From Thioclava sp. GXIMD2076 (GTDB taxonomy: Bacteria > Pseudomonadota > Alphaproteobacteria > Rhodobacterales > Rhodobacteraceae), in NCBI RefSeq assembly GCF_037949795.1, contig NZ_CP149933.1, positions 1 through 64,000 of the forward strand: a DNA stretch of 64,000 nt. The letters are read 5' to 3'. Position numbers and translations under genes: made by a program. A model generated the notes under the pieces. The model was not told where the DNA came from. It did not search any database and saw nothing but the letters and a program-made list of their open reading frames with translations. Positions 36,286-45,262 of the stretch are shown one piece after another; the stretch's first letter is position 1, and every line of letters starts with the position of its first letter.

Positions 36286-37202
36286 GCGGGCACCGGCATA
36301 TCGCGTTTGACCAGACCAAGCTGGGCGCGGACCTCGTCAGGCCCCATCAGCGAGGCTCCCATCGTGCTTAGCAGGTTGGCGGCTTTCTCGACAAGCTGCG
36401 CATTCGTGGCCATCACGCCGCGCTCGAGATAGAGGTTATCCTCGAGCCCCACGCGCACATTGCCGCCCGCCAGCGCCGCTGCCGCCACATAGGGCATCTG
36501 GTCGCGGCCAAGGCTGAAGGCCGACCAAGTCCAGTTCGAGGGAACATTATTGACCATCGCCATGAAGGTATTGAGATCATTGGGCGCGCCCCACGGCACC
36601 CCCATGCAGAGCTGCACCAGTGCCGGATCGTCCAGAACGCCTTCCTTTACCAGTTGCTTGGCAAACCACAGATGGCCGGTATCAAAAGCCTCGATCTCGG
36701 GCTTGACGCCCAGATCGGTCATCTGCCGGCCCATGGCGCGCAGCATATTGGTGGTATTGGTCATGACATAGTCGCCATCGCCGAAATTCATCGAGCCGCA
36801 ATCAAGCGTGCAGATCTCGGGCAGGCAGTCGCGGATATGGGCCATGCGTTCGGTCGCGCCCGTCATATCGGTTTCGGCCTGATTGAGCGCCAGCGGGTCC
36901 TCGACGGGACCGAAGGTCAGATCGCCGCCCGTGCCTGCGGTCAGGTTCAGCACCACATCGGTCTCAGACGAACGGATCCGGTCAGTGAGTTCGCGGAAAT
37001 AGGCGCGGTCGCGGCAGGGCGCGCCGGTTTCGGGGTCGCGCACATGGCAATGCACGATCGCGGCGCCCGCTTTCGCGGCTTCGATGGCAGCGTCCGCGAT
37101 CTCGCGGGCCGAGCGTGGCACAAGGCGGCTTTTGTCCTGCGTGGCACCGGCGCCGGTGATGGCGGCGGTCAGAAACAGCTTGCGGTTCATCTCTAGCGGC
37201 AT
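36282..37202 (-). CDS. BKACE-family 3-dehydrocarnitine cleavage enzyme
   Basis: A 306-residue beta-keto acid cleavage enzyme (former DUF849). The zinc ligands are in AIVHCHVRDPETG (HxH) and VGLEDNLYLERG (Glu). The family transfers the beta-keto part of the substrate to acetyl-CoA; here 3-dehydrocarnitine plus acetyl-CoA would give betainyl-CoA and acetoacetate. The 4-base overlap with the carnitine dehydrogenase fusion supports this over other BKACE substrates such as 3-keto-5-aminohexanoate. Confidence 0.88.
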   Translation of the reverse strand: MPLEMNRKLFLTAAITGAGATQDKSRLVPRSAREIADAAIEAAKAGAAIVHCHVRDPETGAPCRDRAYFRELTDRIRSSETDVVLNLTAGTGGDLTFGPVEDPLALNQAETDMTGATERMAHIRDCLPEICTLDCGSMNFGDGDYVMTNTTNMLRAMGRQMTDLGVKPEIEAFDTGHLWFAKQLVKEGVLDDPALVQLCMGVPWGAPNDLNTFMAMVNNVPSNWTWSAFSLGRDQMPYVAAAALAGGNVRVGLEDNLYLERGVMATNAQLVEKAANLLSTMGASLMGPDEVRAQLGLVKRDMPVPA

Positions 37203-37211
37203 GGGATCTCC

Positions 37212-37997
37212 TTACCGGCCCTTCCAGACCGGATCGCGTTTTTCGGCAAAGGCGCGCGCGCCCTCTTTCTGGTCTTCCGAGCGGTAGAGCTTTTCCACCG
37301 TCTCGAACTGGCTGGCGTTGATGCGGTTGAGCGCATCCTGAAACTTCATATTCTCCGCTTCGCGGGCGATTTCCTTGATCGCGGCGAAAACGAGGGGCGG
37401 GCCTGCGGCCAGCTCGTCGGCCATTCGGCGCGCCTCTTCCATCAGCTGGGCGGCAGGCAGGATGCGGTTGATCAGCCCCCACCGATGCGCCTCCTCGGCG
37501 TCGAACCAGCGGCCCGTAAAGAGAAGCTCCATCGCGATATGATAGGGGATGCGCTTGGGCAGCTTCAGCGTTGCCGCATCGGCCACGGTCCCCGAATGGA
37601 TCTCGGGCAGAGCGAAGGTCGCATGATCGGCGGCAAGGATGATATCGGCGCTGATTGCCAGCTCCAGCCCACCGCCACACGCGATGCCGTTTACGGCGGC
37701 GATCACCGGCTTGTTGAGCCCGCGCAGCTCTTGCAGGCCACCAAAGCCACCCTTGCCATAATCTCCGTCCGCCGCCTCGCCGCCTGCCGCCGCCTTCAGA
37801 TCCCAGCCCGGGCAGAAGAACTTCTCGCCCTGTGCGGTTAGGATCGCCACCCGCAATTCGGGATCATCGCGGAATTCGGTGAAGATCTCGCCCAGCTCGC
37901 GCGAGGTTGCCATGTCGATCGCATTGGCCTTGGGGCGGTTGAGGGTCACCTCGAGCACCGCACCACGGCGCTCGGTCAACACATTCGATTGGGTCAT
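37212..37997 (-). CDS. caiD: Crotonobetainyl-CoA hydratase, CaiD-like
   Basis: A 261-residue crotonase. It closely tracks remembered E. coli CaiD, including NRPKANAIDMATSRELGE, FFCPGWDLKAAA, and the identical C-terminus AFAEKRDPVWKGR. It hydrates crotonobetainyl-CoA to carnitinyl-CoA. The start at 37997 is fixed by similarity and by the 4-base overlap with the upstream CoA ligase stop. In this cluster it links the acyl-CoA dehydrogenase product to carnitine. The symbol is by similarity only. Confidence 0.87.
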   Translation of the reverse strand: MTQSNVLTERRGAVLEVTLNRPKANAIDMATSRELGEIFTEFRDDPELRVAILTAQGEKFFCPGWDLKAAAGGEAADGDYGKGGFGGLQELRGLNKPVIAAVNGIACGGGLELAISADIILAADHATFALPEIHSGTVADAATLKLPKRIPYHIAMELLFTGRWFDAEEAHRWGLINRILPAAQLMEEARRMADELAAGPPLVFAAIKEIAREAENMKFQDALNRINASQFETVEKLYRSEDQKEGARAFAEKRDPVWKGR

Positions 37998-40045
37998 GCG
38001 TGGTCTTCCATTCTGATAAGTGCATCCGCCGCAATCGCCCCCGAGGGGCCGCACATCAGCGGATTGATTTCGATTTCATGCAGGCTGTCGGCATGGGCTT
38101 GCACCAGCCCCTGCAGGGCCATTACGGCATCAAGCACCGCCTCGCGATCGGCGGCAGGCCGTCCACGATAGCCCGATAACAGCGCGCCGGTGCGCAATGA
38201 GCCGAGTGCCTCGGCGACATCCGCGCGGCATGCGGGGACCAGAAGCGAGGCGGTGTCGCGGATCAGTTCGGTCAGGATGCCTCCCAGACCCAGAGTCAGC
38301 ACATAGCCATGCGCGGGGTCCCGGATCACGCCCACGATCAGTTCGGCCACCGTTCCGGTGACCATTTCCTCGACCAAGAAGCTTTGGGCAGGCATGGCAT
38401 TGGCAGCCGCGTAAACGGCCTCGGCGCTTCCAAGTCCCAGCACCACTGCGCCAGCCTCGGTTTTATGGGCGATGCCTTCCCCCTTCAGCACCACCGGAAA
38501 GCCGATCGCGCTCGCATGTTCGGCTGCGGCCTGTGGTGTGGGCGCGCGGAAGGCTTTGGGCACGTGCAATCCCGCGCGGGCCAGGACCCCCTTGGCCTCG
38601 GCCTCGGAGAAAACCCTCGCTGTGCCTTGGCCATTGAGTGGCAGTGTCACCGGATCTGGCCGGCTATTGGCGCGCTCGCTTCCCATCGAGGCGGCCTTTA
38701 TCGCGGCCAGTGCATCGCTCATTCCGCAAAGCGGCACGATCCCCAATTCGATGGCCTCCTGCGCCACGCTCTCGGGCAGCCCTTCTGCCATGAGCGAGAC
38801 AAGCGCCATCGGCGTGCCGGTGGCGGCTTTGGTGGCGGCGACGGCCCGCAGGACCTGATCGTAATCTGGTGCCTCGAAACGGTCGGTGCGCGGATAATCC
38901 ACCACCACGCAGCCAAGTCCGAGTTCGGCCTCGGCGGGGCAGAGCGCGGTAAAGGTCGCCTCGAGCGCGGTCTCATCTCCCCAGATATAGGTGTTATAAT
39001 CCAATGGGTTGGCGAGCGCCACCTTGGGGCCGAGCGCCTCGCGCAGGCGGGCCTTCTGGCCCTCTGTCAGGGCGGGATAAACAATGCCGGCACCTTCGCC
39101 CATATCGGCCATGAGCGATGCCTCGCCGCCCGAACAGGACGCAGAGGCAATCCGGGCCGAGGACAGCCCGCCCGTTACATGCAGGATCTTGAGGGTCTCA
39201 ACCAGCTCTGTCGGGCTTTCAACCTGCGCAATCCCGAGACGTTTGAAGAGCGCCCGCGCGCCCGCGTCCGATCCGGTGAGGGATGCGGTATGGGACACCG
39301 CCGCCGCCTGCGCCTGTTCCGATGTCCCGACCCTGAGAGCCACGATCGGCTTCCCCAGAAGGGCCGCATGCTCGGCCAGCGCCTCGAAGGCGGGCAGGTC
39401 ACCGATCCCTTCGATATGCAGCCCTAACGCGGTGATACGGGGATCATCCAGAAGCGCCATACCCAGATCGGACATCGAGGTCTGCGCCTGATTGCCTGCG
39501 GCCGCCACCACCGCCAGCGGCAGACCACGACGCTGCATGGTGAGATTTATCAGCACGTTGGAGGACTGACCAATCACCGCCACACCGCTTTCGAGCGCGG
39601 TCATGCCATGGCGGTCGGGCCAGAGGGCCATGCGGTCCAGGGCATTGACCACGCCGTAGCAATTGGGGCCGAGAACCCGCATGGCTCCTGCTGCCTCGAC
39701 CAGCTGCGCCTGCAAGTCGGCCCCGTCGGCCAGCTCGGAGACCGCCTCGCTGAACCCTGCGGCAAAGCAGACCGCGCCGCCACAGCCCATCTGCGCCAGC
39801 TCGCGCACCACCTCGACCGTCAGCATACGGTTGACGCCGATGAAAGCGGCATCGGGCCGACCCGGAAGCGCTGCCAGATCGGGATAGGTCGGCAGGCCCC
39901 CCATCCTGTCTTTCTTGGGGTGGACGGGCCAGATCTCTCCGGTAAATCCGGTTGCGCGGCATTGACGGATGACGGCTTCACACCAGATCCCGCCGCCGAT
40001 TATGGCGATGGAGGTCGGGGAAAAGAGACGGCTGAGCGGCTGCAT
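37994..40045 (-). CDS. NDP-forming acyl-CoA synthetase (gamma-butyrobetaine/carnitine CoA ligase candidate)
   Basis: A 683-residue protein of the succinyl-CoA-synthetase superfamily: an N-terminal CoA-binding domain (SIAIIGGGIWCEAVIRQ), a ligase domain with the phospho-His block AAVSHTASLTGSDAG, and a C-terminal ATP-grasp domain (FPVVLKGEGIAHKTEAGAV). It makes acyl-CoA with ATP to ADP plus phosphate. Placed between the dehydrogenase and CaiD, it probably activates gamma-butyrobetaine or carnitine. It is unrelated to the AMP-forming CaiC of enterobacteria, so the function is inferred from context. Confidence 0.82.
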   Translation of the reverse strand: MQPLSRLFSPTSIAIIGGGIWCEAVIRQCRATGFTGEIWPVHPKKDRMGGLPTYPDLAALPGRPDAAFIGVNRMLTVEVVRELAQMGCGGAVCFAAGFSEAVSELADGADLQAQLVEAAGAMRVLGPNCYGVVNALDRMALWPDRHGMTALESGVAVIGQSSNVLINLTMQRRGLPLAVVAAAGNQAQTSMSDLGMALLDDPRITALGLHIEGIGDLPAFEALAEHAALLGKPIVALRVGTSEQAQAAAVSHTASLTGSDAGARALFKRLGIAQVESPTELVETLKILHVTGGLSSARIASASCSGGEASLMADMGEGAGIVYPALTEGQKARLREALGPKVALANPLDYNTYIWGDETALEATFTALCPAEAELGLGCVVVDYPRTDRFEAPDYDQVLRAVAATKAATGTPMALVSLMAEGLPESVAQEAIELGIVPLCGMSDALAAIKAASMGSERANSRPDPVTLPLNGQGTARVFSEAEAKGVLARAGLHVPKAFRAPTPQAAAEHASAIGFPVVLKGEGIAHKTEAGAVVLGLGSAEAVYAAANAMPAQSFLVEEMVTGTVAELIVGVIRDPAHGYVLTLGLGGILTELIRDTASLLVPACRADVAEALGSLRTGALLSGYRGRPAADREAVLDAVMALQGLVQAHADSLHEIEINPLMCGPSGAIAADALIRMEDHA

Positions 40046-40048
40046 GGG

Positions 40049-41209
40049 TCAGGCTCCCAAGGGGCGAAGTAGCTCGCGGCTGATAATGTGGCGCTGGATC
40101 TCGGAGGTGCCGTCCCAGATGCGTTCCACGCGGGCATCGCGCCAGAAGCGCTCGATGGGTAATTCGTCCATCAACCCCATCCCGCCATGGATCTGCAGCG
40201 CGGCATCGGTTACACGGGCCAGCATCTCCGAGGCATAGACTTTGGCGGAGGCGATCTCGCGGTTGGCGGGCAGGCCCTGATCGAGGCGCCATGCCGAGGA
40301 CAGGGTCAGCATATCGGCGGCATCGATCTCGGTGATCATATCGGCCAGCTGGAAGCTCACGCCCTGGAACTTGCCGATGGCCTGACCGAACTGTTTGCGC
40401 TCGGCGGCATAGGACAGCGCATGGTCGAAGACGCGGCGCGCCCGCCCGACCGAGTTGGTGGCCACGGTGATGCGGGTGGCATAGAGCCATTCGTTCATCA
40501 CATCGAATCCGCCATCGACCTCGCCCAGAACCTGCGCATCCGACAGGCGGCAATTGTCGAAATAGAGGATCGAGTTCTTATAGCCGCGATGGGAGACCGA
40601 ATTATAGCCGCGCGCGATCTCGAAGCCCGGTGTGCCGCGATCGACAAGGAAACAGGTGATGCGTTTTTTCGGGCCGCGCGGGGTGTCATCGACGCCGGTT
40701 GCGATGAAGACGATGACGAAATCGGCATGTTCCGCGCCCGAGATGAAATGCTTGGAGCCATTTACCACCCAGTCGCCGCCATCGCGCACCGCCTGACATT
40801 TCATGCCGCGCACATCCGATCCGGCATCGGGTTCGGTCATTGCCAGCGCATCCATCTTCTCGCCGCGCACTGCCGGAAGCAGGTATTTCTCGATCTGCTC
40901 GCCCTTGCAGGCCATCAGGATGTTCTGCGGACGGCCGAAGAAATGTGTCAGCGCCATCGAGCCGCGGCCCAACTCACGCTCGACCAGCGCGAAATCGACA
41001 TGGCTCAGTCCCGGGCCGCCTACGCTTTCAGGAAAGTTCGAGGCATAGAACCCCAGATCCATGCACTTGCGCTTGATCTCCTGTCCGATCTCGGCAGGGA
41101 CCTCACCGGTGCGTTCGACAAGTGTCTCGTGCGGATAGATCTCGTTTTCCACGAAACTGCGGACGGTGGAGACGATCATCTCCTGTTCATCGGTCAGACC
41201 GAAATTCAT
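40049..41209 (-). CDS. Acyl-CoA dehydrogenase (gamma-butyrobetainyl-CoA dehydrogenase candidate)
   Basis: A 386-residue acyl-CoA dehydrogenase with LAMTEPDAGSDVRGMKCQAV, AERKQFG and LQIHGGMGLMDE. In this run it would oxidise gamma-butyrobetainyl-CoA to crotonobetainyl-CoA. The C-terminal motif reads IWDGTSEIQR, where most acyl-CoA dehydrogenases have YEGT with the catalytic Glu, so Asp stands at the base position. It is 36 bases after the ABC permease and three bases before the CoA ligase. Confidence 0.87.
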   Translation of the reverse strand: MNFGLTDEQEMIVSTVRSFVENEIYPHETLVERTGEVPAEIGQEIKRKCMDLGFYASNFPESVGGPGLSHVDFALVERELGRGSMALTHFFGRPQNILMACKGEQIEKYLLPAVRGEKMDALAMTEPDAGSDVRGMKCQAVRDGGDWVVNGSKHFISGAEHADFVIVFIATGVDDTPRGPKKRITCFLVDRGTPGFEIARGYNSVSHRGYKNSILYFDNCRLSDAQVLGEVDGGFDVMNEWLYATRITVATNSVGRARRVFDHALSYAAERKQFGQAIGKFQGVSFQLADMITEIDAADMLTLSSAWRLDQGLPANREIASAKVYASEMLARVTDAALQIHGGMGLMDELPIERFWRDARVERIWDGTSEIQRHIISRELLRPLGA

Positions 41210-41245
41210 GATTTACCCTCGTATTGATTGGGTTTTCGAAGAGGT

Positions 41246-42058
41246 TTAGCGACGGGAGCGAGCGGCGCGCATCGCGAAGGCGGCGCGGCCGATCACGATG
41301 GCGGCGACCACAAGGATCAACAGCACCGAGAGGGAGGCGATGGAGGGATCGACATTGTCGCGCAGGCCCATCCACATGCGACGGGGCAAGGTGATGGTAT
41401 TGACCGAGGTGACAAAGAGCGTGACACCGATCTCGTCCCAGCTGAACAGAAAGGACATCACGAAGGCGCCCAGCAGACCGAACCGGATATTGGGCAGGAT
41501 AATTCCGAAGATACGGGTAGGCACGCTGGCCCCCATCGATTGCGCAGCCAGATCCATGCGCCGGTCCAGCTGGCCGAGCGAGACCATGACCACAATCACG
41601 GCATAGGGGACGACCATGACTGTATGGGCCAACACCACCCCGCCCAATGTGTCATAGCCAATCAGGCTGTTCCATTGCGACAGCTTGTTGAGGAAGAAGT
41701 AGAGTGTCAGCGATGAGACGACGGGGGGCGCCACCATCGGCAGCAGGACAAAGCCTGTCATCAGTCCGCCAAAGCGCGGGCGCATCATCCACAGCCCGAG
41801 GCAGAAGGCCGTGGCCAGCACCACCGACAAGCTGCTGGCCAGCACTCCCACCTCGATCGAGGTCCACAGGCTACGGCCCCAGTCGGGATCGGAAAACAGC
41901 GCGGCATAGTGGCGCCATGACCAGTCACCATCGGGAAGGGACAGGTAGCGTTTCGAGGTGAAGCTGACCGGCACCACCGCGATCAGGGGCATCAGCAGGA
42001 ATACGGCGACAAGACCGCAGAGCAGTGTGGCCAGACGGCCGGGGCGTAGACCGGTCAT
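41246..42058 (-). CDS. ABC transporter permease (PotC-like)
   Basis: A 270-residue inner-membrane permease with about six helices and the EAA-type loop LAAQSMGASVPTRIFGIILP. It is the second permease of a PotABCD-type importer. The ATG overlaps the PotB-like stop by four bases; a longer upstream frame is an artefact. It is followed closely by the acyl-CoA dehydrogenase, tying the transporter to carnitine catabolism. Confidence 0.88.
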   Translation of the reverse strand: MTGLRPGRLATLLCGLVAVFLLMPLIAVVPVSFTSKRYLSLPDGDWSWRHYAALFSDPDWGRSLWTSIEVGVLASSLSVVLATAFCLGLWMMRPRFGGLMTGFVLLPMVAPPVVSSLTLYFFLNKLSQWNSLIGYDTLGGVVLAHTVMVVPYAVIVVMVSLGQLDRRMDLAAQSMGASVPTRIFGIILPNIRFGLLGAFVMSFLFSWDEIGVTLFVTSVNTITLPRRMWMGLRDNVDPSIASLSVLLILVVAAIVIGRAAFAMRAARSRR

Positions 42059-42864
42059 TTGGCAATCTCCGCGTTGCGGCGCATCAGTGCAACGAGGATG
42101 CCGCCCACCGCGATCATCATGACGACACTGAGCGCGGCTGCCATGCCCCATTGCGGCATCTGGAAGATCCACAGATAGATCAGCTCGGCCAGCAGCACCG
42201 ATTGGCCCCCGCCCAGAAGTGCGGGCGTGACGTAAAAGCCGATGGAAAACACGAAGACCAGAAGGGTCGCACCGATGATCCCGTTCCCCGTCATCGGGAG
42301 GAAGATCTGCCAGAAGATCCGCAGCCGTGATGCGCCCATCCCGTCGGCTGCCGTCAGCACCCGTTCATCGACATTGCGCATGGCCGTTGCCAGCGGAAAG
42401 ACGGCAAAGGGAATAAGGTAATGCGCCATACCCACCACCACCGCAAATTCGTTGCGAGTCATCTGGATGGAGGCATCGATCAGGCCTGCATCCTTGAGCC
42501 ATGTGTTGATCAAGCCGCGATTGGACAGAAGCGACAACCACCCGAAGGCGCGGCTAAGGACCGAGATCCAGAACGGGATCATGATGCATAACTCTGTCAG
42601 TAACCGTATGACAGGAGTGCCGCGCACCCATAGGAGCGTGATGATATAGGCGCAGCCGACCGAGACGACGGTTACGATGATACATAGCCGCAATGTGCGC
42701 CAGATGACGGCCAGCGTGAGCGGGTCGCTCAGGACATGGCGGTATTGCGCCAGGCCCGGCTGGGGATCGGTGAAGCTGAGCTGCACGATGCCAAGAAACG
42801 GCAATAGGTAACTTAGCCCGAGAAACAGCAGCACCGGGCAAATCAGAAAGAGGGTAGGGCGCAT
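42055..42864 (-). CDS. ABC transporter permease (PotB-like)
   Basis: A 269-residue membrane protein with six predicted helices and the EAA loop TAADGMGASRLRIFWQIFLP. Partner of the PotC-like permease downstream. It starts about 50 bases after the binding-protein gene, and GGAGCCTCC lies before the ATG. The importer probably carries a trimethylammonium compound such as carnitine or gamma-butyrobetaine; this rests on operon position. Confidence 0.88.
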   Translation of the reverse strand: MRPTLFLICPVLLFLGLSYLLPFLGIVQLSFTDPQPGLAQYRHVLSDPLTLAVIWRTLRLCIIVTVVSVGCAYIITLLWVRGTPVIRLLTELCIMIPFWISVLSRAFGWLSLLSNRGLINTWLKDAGLIDASIQMTRNEFAVVVGMAHYLIPFAVFPLATAMRNVDERVLTAADGMGASRLRIFWQIFLPMTGNGIIGATLLVFVFSIGFYVTPALLGGGQSVLLAELIYLWIFQMPQWGMAAALSVVMMIAVGGILVALMRRNAEIAK

Positions 42865-42917
42865 GGAGGCTCCTTTAGGCTGCCCGTGCCATCAAAGCGC
42901 GGGCAGCAGTGTCAGGA

Positions 42918-44030
42918 TCAGGCGGAGATCAGTTGCAGATAGGCATCCAGCGCCGAGGCATAGTTTTCCTCGTACCAATCGGTATTCAGGGCGACCTGTT
43001 TGGGCAGGTTCTCTGGGTCCATCGGATTGTAGTGGCGCAGCTCTTCGGGGATCAGGCTATCGGCGGCAGGGTTGGACGGCCCATTGCCCATAAGTTCGAA
43101 GAACTTCGCCTGACGTGCCGGATCCTGCGTCGCGGCGATGTAGCGCATCGCCTCTTCCGTCCCACCCGGATTGCCCTTGAGCACACCGATCCCGCCAGGT
43201 CCGATAATGCCATCCTGGAAGGTAAAGGTGATCTCGCCCTCGGTATCCTTGTCCAGCAGACTCGCCCGGGTGTTCCAGATCAGGGCCATCGAGACATCGC
43301 CGTTCAGCAGCAGAGACTGGCTCTCCGCACCACCACCCCAGAAGGCCCCGATATGGTCTTTAAATCCTTCGATCTTTGCATGGGCACGATCGAGGTCCAG
43401 CGGATAGAGATCGGCAGGGGCGACGCCATCGGCCAATAACGCGGCCTCCCACATGCCCGCGCCCCATTTATACATCGCCCGCTTGCCGGGGAAGTTATCG
43501 GTATCGAAGAAATCCTTGAGCGAGGTCGGCGGCGTGTCGAACTGGGTCGCGTCATAGGCGATGACATAGGAATAGAAATAGCATGACGAGGAATAGTCCC
43601 ACTGGAAGCCTTCGCGCTGTTTGGTCGGATCGACAATAGTATAGTCGATTTTCTCCATCATGCCTTTGCGGCCCAGTGCCTGTGAGGTAAAGGGATCGGC
43701 ATCAACCAGATCCCATGTCGGGTTGCCACCGGTGACCTGTGCGGTGATTGCGCCTTCGGTAGGGCCGGACCCGTCATAGAGCACCTGAATGCCGCTCTCG
43801 GCGGTAAAGGGTTGGCCGAAGGCCTCTTGCATCGCGTCTAGGGCATCGCCGCCCCAATTGACGAATACCAGCTTGCCATCCGCGGCGCGGGCCTGCGTGG
43901 CCCCCAGACTGAGTGCGCTCGTGCCCAGAAGGGCGGCCATGCCCTGAAGCATCTGACGGCGCGAAATCTGGCCCTTGGCTGCACGCTCTTTCAAAATCTC
44001 GACGCAATCGTTCTGGAAATGGCTGTTCAA
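42918..44030 (-). CDS. Periplasmic substrate-binding protein, PotD-like, with Tat signal
   Basis: A 370-residue family-1 extracellular binding protein. The N-terminus SRRQMLQGMAALLGTSALSL followed by ATQARA is a twin-arginine signal, so it is exported folded. The mature part begins DGKLVFVNWGGDALDAM, as in PotD/spermidine-type proteins. A TTG start at 44030 has AAGGT just upstream; no better ATG is near. It feeds the two permeases downstream. The ligand is probably carnitine or gamma-butyrobetaine. Confidence 0.85.
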   Translation of the reverse strand: MNSHFQNDCVEILKERAAKGQISRRQMLQGMAALLGTSALSLGATQARAADGKLVFVNWGGDALDAMQEAFGQPFTAESGIQVLYDGSGPTEGAITAQVTGGNPTWDLVDADPFTSQALGRKGMMEKIDYTIVDPTKQREGFQWDYSSSCYFYSYVIAYDATQFDTPPTSLKDFFDTDNFPGKRAMYKWGAGMWEAALLADGVAPADLYPLDLDRAHAKIEGFKDHIGAFWGGGAESQSLLLNGDVSMALIWNTRASLLDKDTEGEITFTFQDGIIGPGGIGVLKGNPGGTEEAMRYIAATQDPARQAKFFELMGNGPSNPAADSLIPEELRHYNPMDPENLPKQVALNTDWYEENYASALDAYLQLISA

Positions 44031-44127
44031 GGCGGTACCTTTCTGTTGAGGAGTTCGGGATGAGAAGAGCCTTTCCGGAACGCCAGGGCATTCCGGATCG
44101 GGAGAAATTGGTGATGGGAGACGGAGG

Positions 44128-45174
44128 TCAGACGGCGAAACTGTCGCGCGGGTCCCATGTGACCTCGAGCGTCGCACCAGGGGCGGGCGGTGTCTCTCCG
44201 GGACCGTTGTCGAAATAGAGGATCAACTCCTCGCCCGCACCCGTTGCCAGAAGGAGCCGCGATTTCGCGCCCAGATAGACGCGGTCACGTACGGTGGTCG
44301 GCAGGCGGTTCGTATCGTAATCTTGCGCCAAGCGCATATGTTCGGGGCGGATGGCCAGATGGCCGTTGCCTTGCGCATGGGGCGGGGCGGTGATCGCGGA
44401 GCCGGTGATGTTGCCACCTTGCAAAGACAGAATATTGATATCGCCCAGAAATTCGGCTGTGAACCGGTTGGCTGGCCGCTCGTAGACCTCGTCCGGCGTG
44501 CCGATCTGCTGTAAATGCCCATGATTGAAAATCGCGATACGGGTCGACAGCGCCAGCGCCTCTTCCTGATCATGGGTCACGAAAACAAAAGTGGTGCCGA
44601 GATCGCGGTGAAGACGCCGCAGCTCTTCCTGCATCTGGCCGCGTAGGTTCTTGTCGAGCGCGGAGAAAGGTTCATCGAGCAACAGAACCTTGGGCTCGTA
44701 GGCCAGTGCCCGCGCCAGTGCGACCCGTTGCTGCTGTCCGCCCGACAAGGCGGAAGGCTTCTTATGCGCATGTCCGGCAAGGCCCACCAGCTCGATCATC
44801 TCGGCCACGCGGGCATCGATCCGGGCCTTGGACCGTTTCTGCACCTTCAGCGGAAAAGCGATGTTTTCGGCCACTGTCAGATGCGGGAACAGGGCATAGC
44901 CCTGAAACACCATGCCGAATGCTCGTTCTTTGGCCGACCACCCGGTCATGTCCTGCCCCTCGAACAGCAACTGGCCCGAGGTTACGGCCTCATAGCCACC
45001 CAGTAAGGTCAGAAACGTGGTCTTGCCCGAGCCTGAAGGCCCCAACAGCGACAGGAATTCGCCTTCGGCGATGGTCAGGGAAATATCGCGGAGCGCCGCG
45101 AATTTTCCGAAAGTTTTGGTGACCGAACATGCTTCGATCTGCGTTGTGCTTGCCACAATCGCCTCGCTTTCCAA
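44128..45174 (-). CDS. ABC transporter ATP-binding protein (PotA-like)
   Basis: A 348-residue ATPase with Walker A GPSGSGKTT, Q-loop VFQGYALFPH, signature LSGGQQQR, Walker B VLLLDEP and the switch His in VFVTHDQEEA, followed by a TOBE domain. It powers the importer encoded by the next three genes. TTG at 45174 with AAGGA upstream is the likeliest start; a GTG 18 bases further in is possible. It is the first gene of the ten-gene carnitine run. Confidence 0.9.
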   Translation of the reverse strand: MESEAIVASTTQIEACSVTKTFGKFAALRDISLTIAEGEFLSLLGPSGSGKTTFLTLLGGYEAVTSGQLLFEGQDMTGWSAKERAFGMVFQGYALFPHLTVAENIAFPLKVQKRSKARIDARVAEMIELVGLAGHAHKKPSALSGGQQQRVALARALAYEPKVLLLDEPFSALDKNLRGQMQEELRRLHRDLGTTFVFVTHDQEEALALSTRIAIFNHGHLQQIGTPDEVYERPANRFTAEFLGDINILSLQGGNITGSAITAPPHAQGNGHLAIRPEHMRLAQDYDTNRLPTTVRDRVYLGAKSRLLLATGAGEELILYFDNGPGETPPAPGATLEVTWDPRDSFAV

Positions 45175-45244
45175 TGCTGTCCTTTGTTGGTTAAGCTTAG
45201 TAATTAGAGTCGATAATGTGCAATTGAAACTTATTGGTCACCTC

Positions 45245-45261
45245 GACAAATAATATTTGTC
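45245..45261. promoter_or_regulatory. 17-bp perfect palindrome upstream of the carnitine operon
   Basis: GACAAATAATATTTGTC is an 8-1-8 perfect palindrome. It lies two bases after the LysR stop and about 70 bases upstream of the first gene of the ABC/carnitine run. It is a strong operator candidate for the adjacent LysR protein or another regulator. It has no U-run and so is unlikely to be a terminator. Confidence 0.55.
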
Positions 45262-45262
45262 A

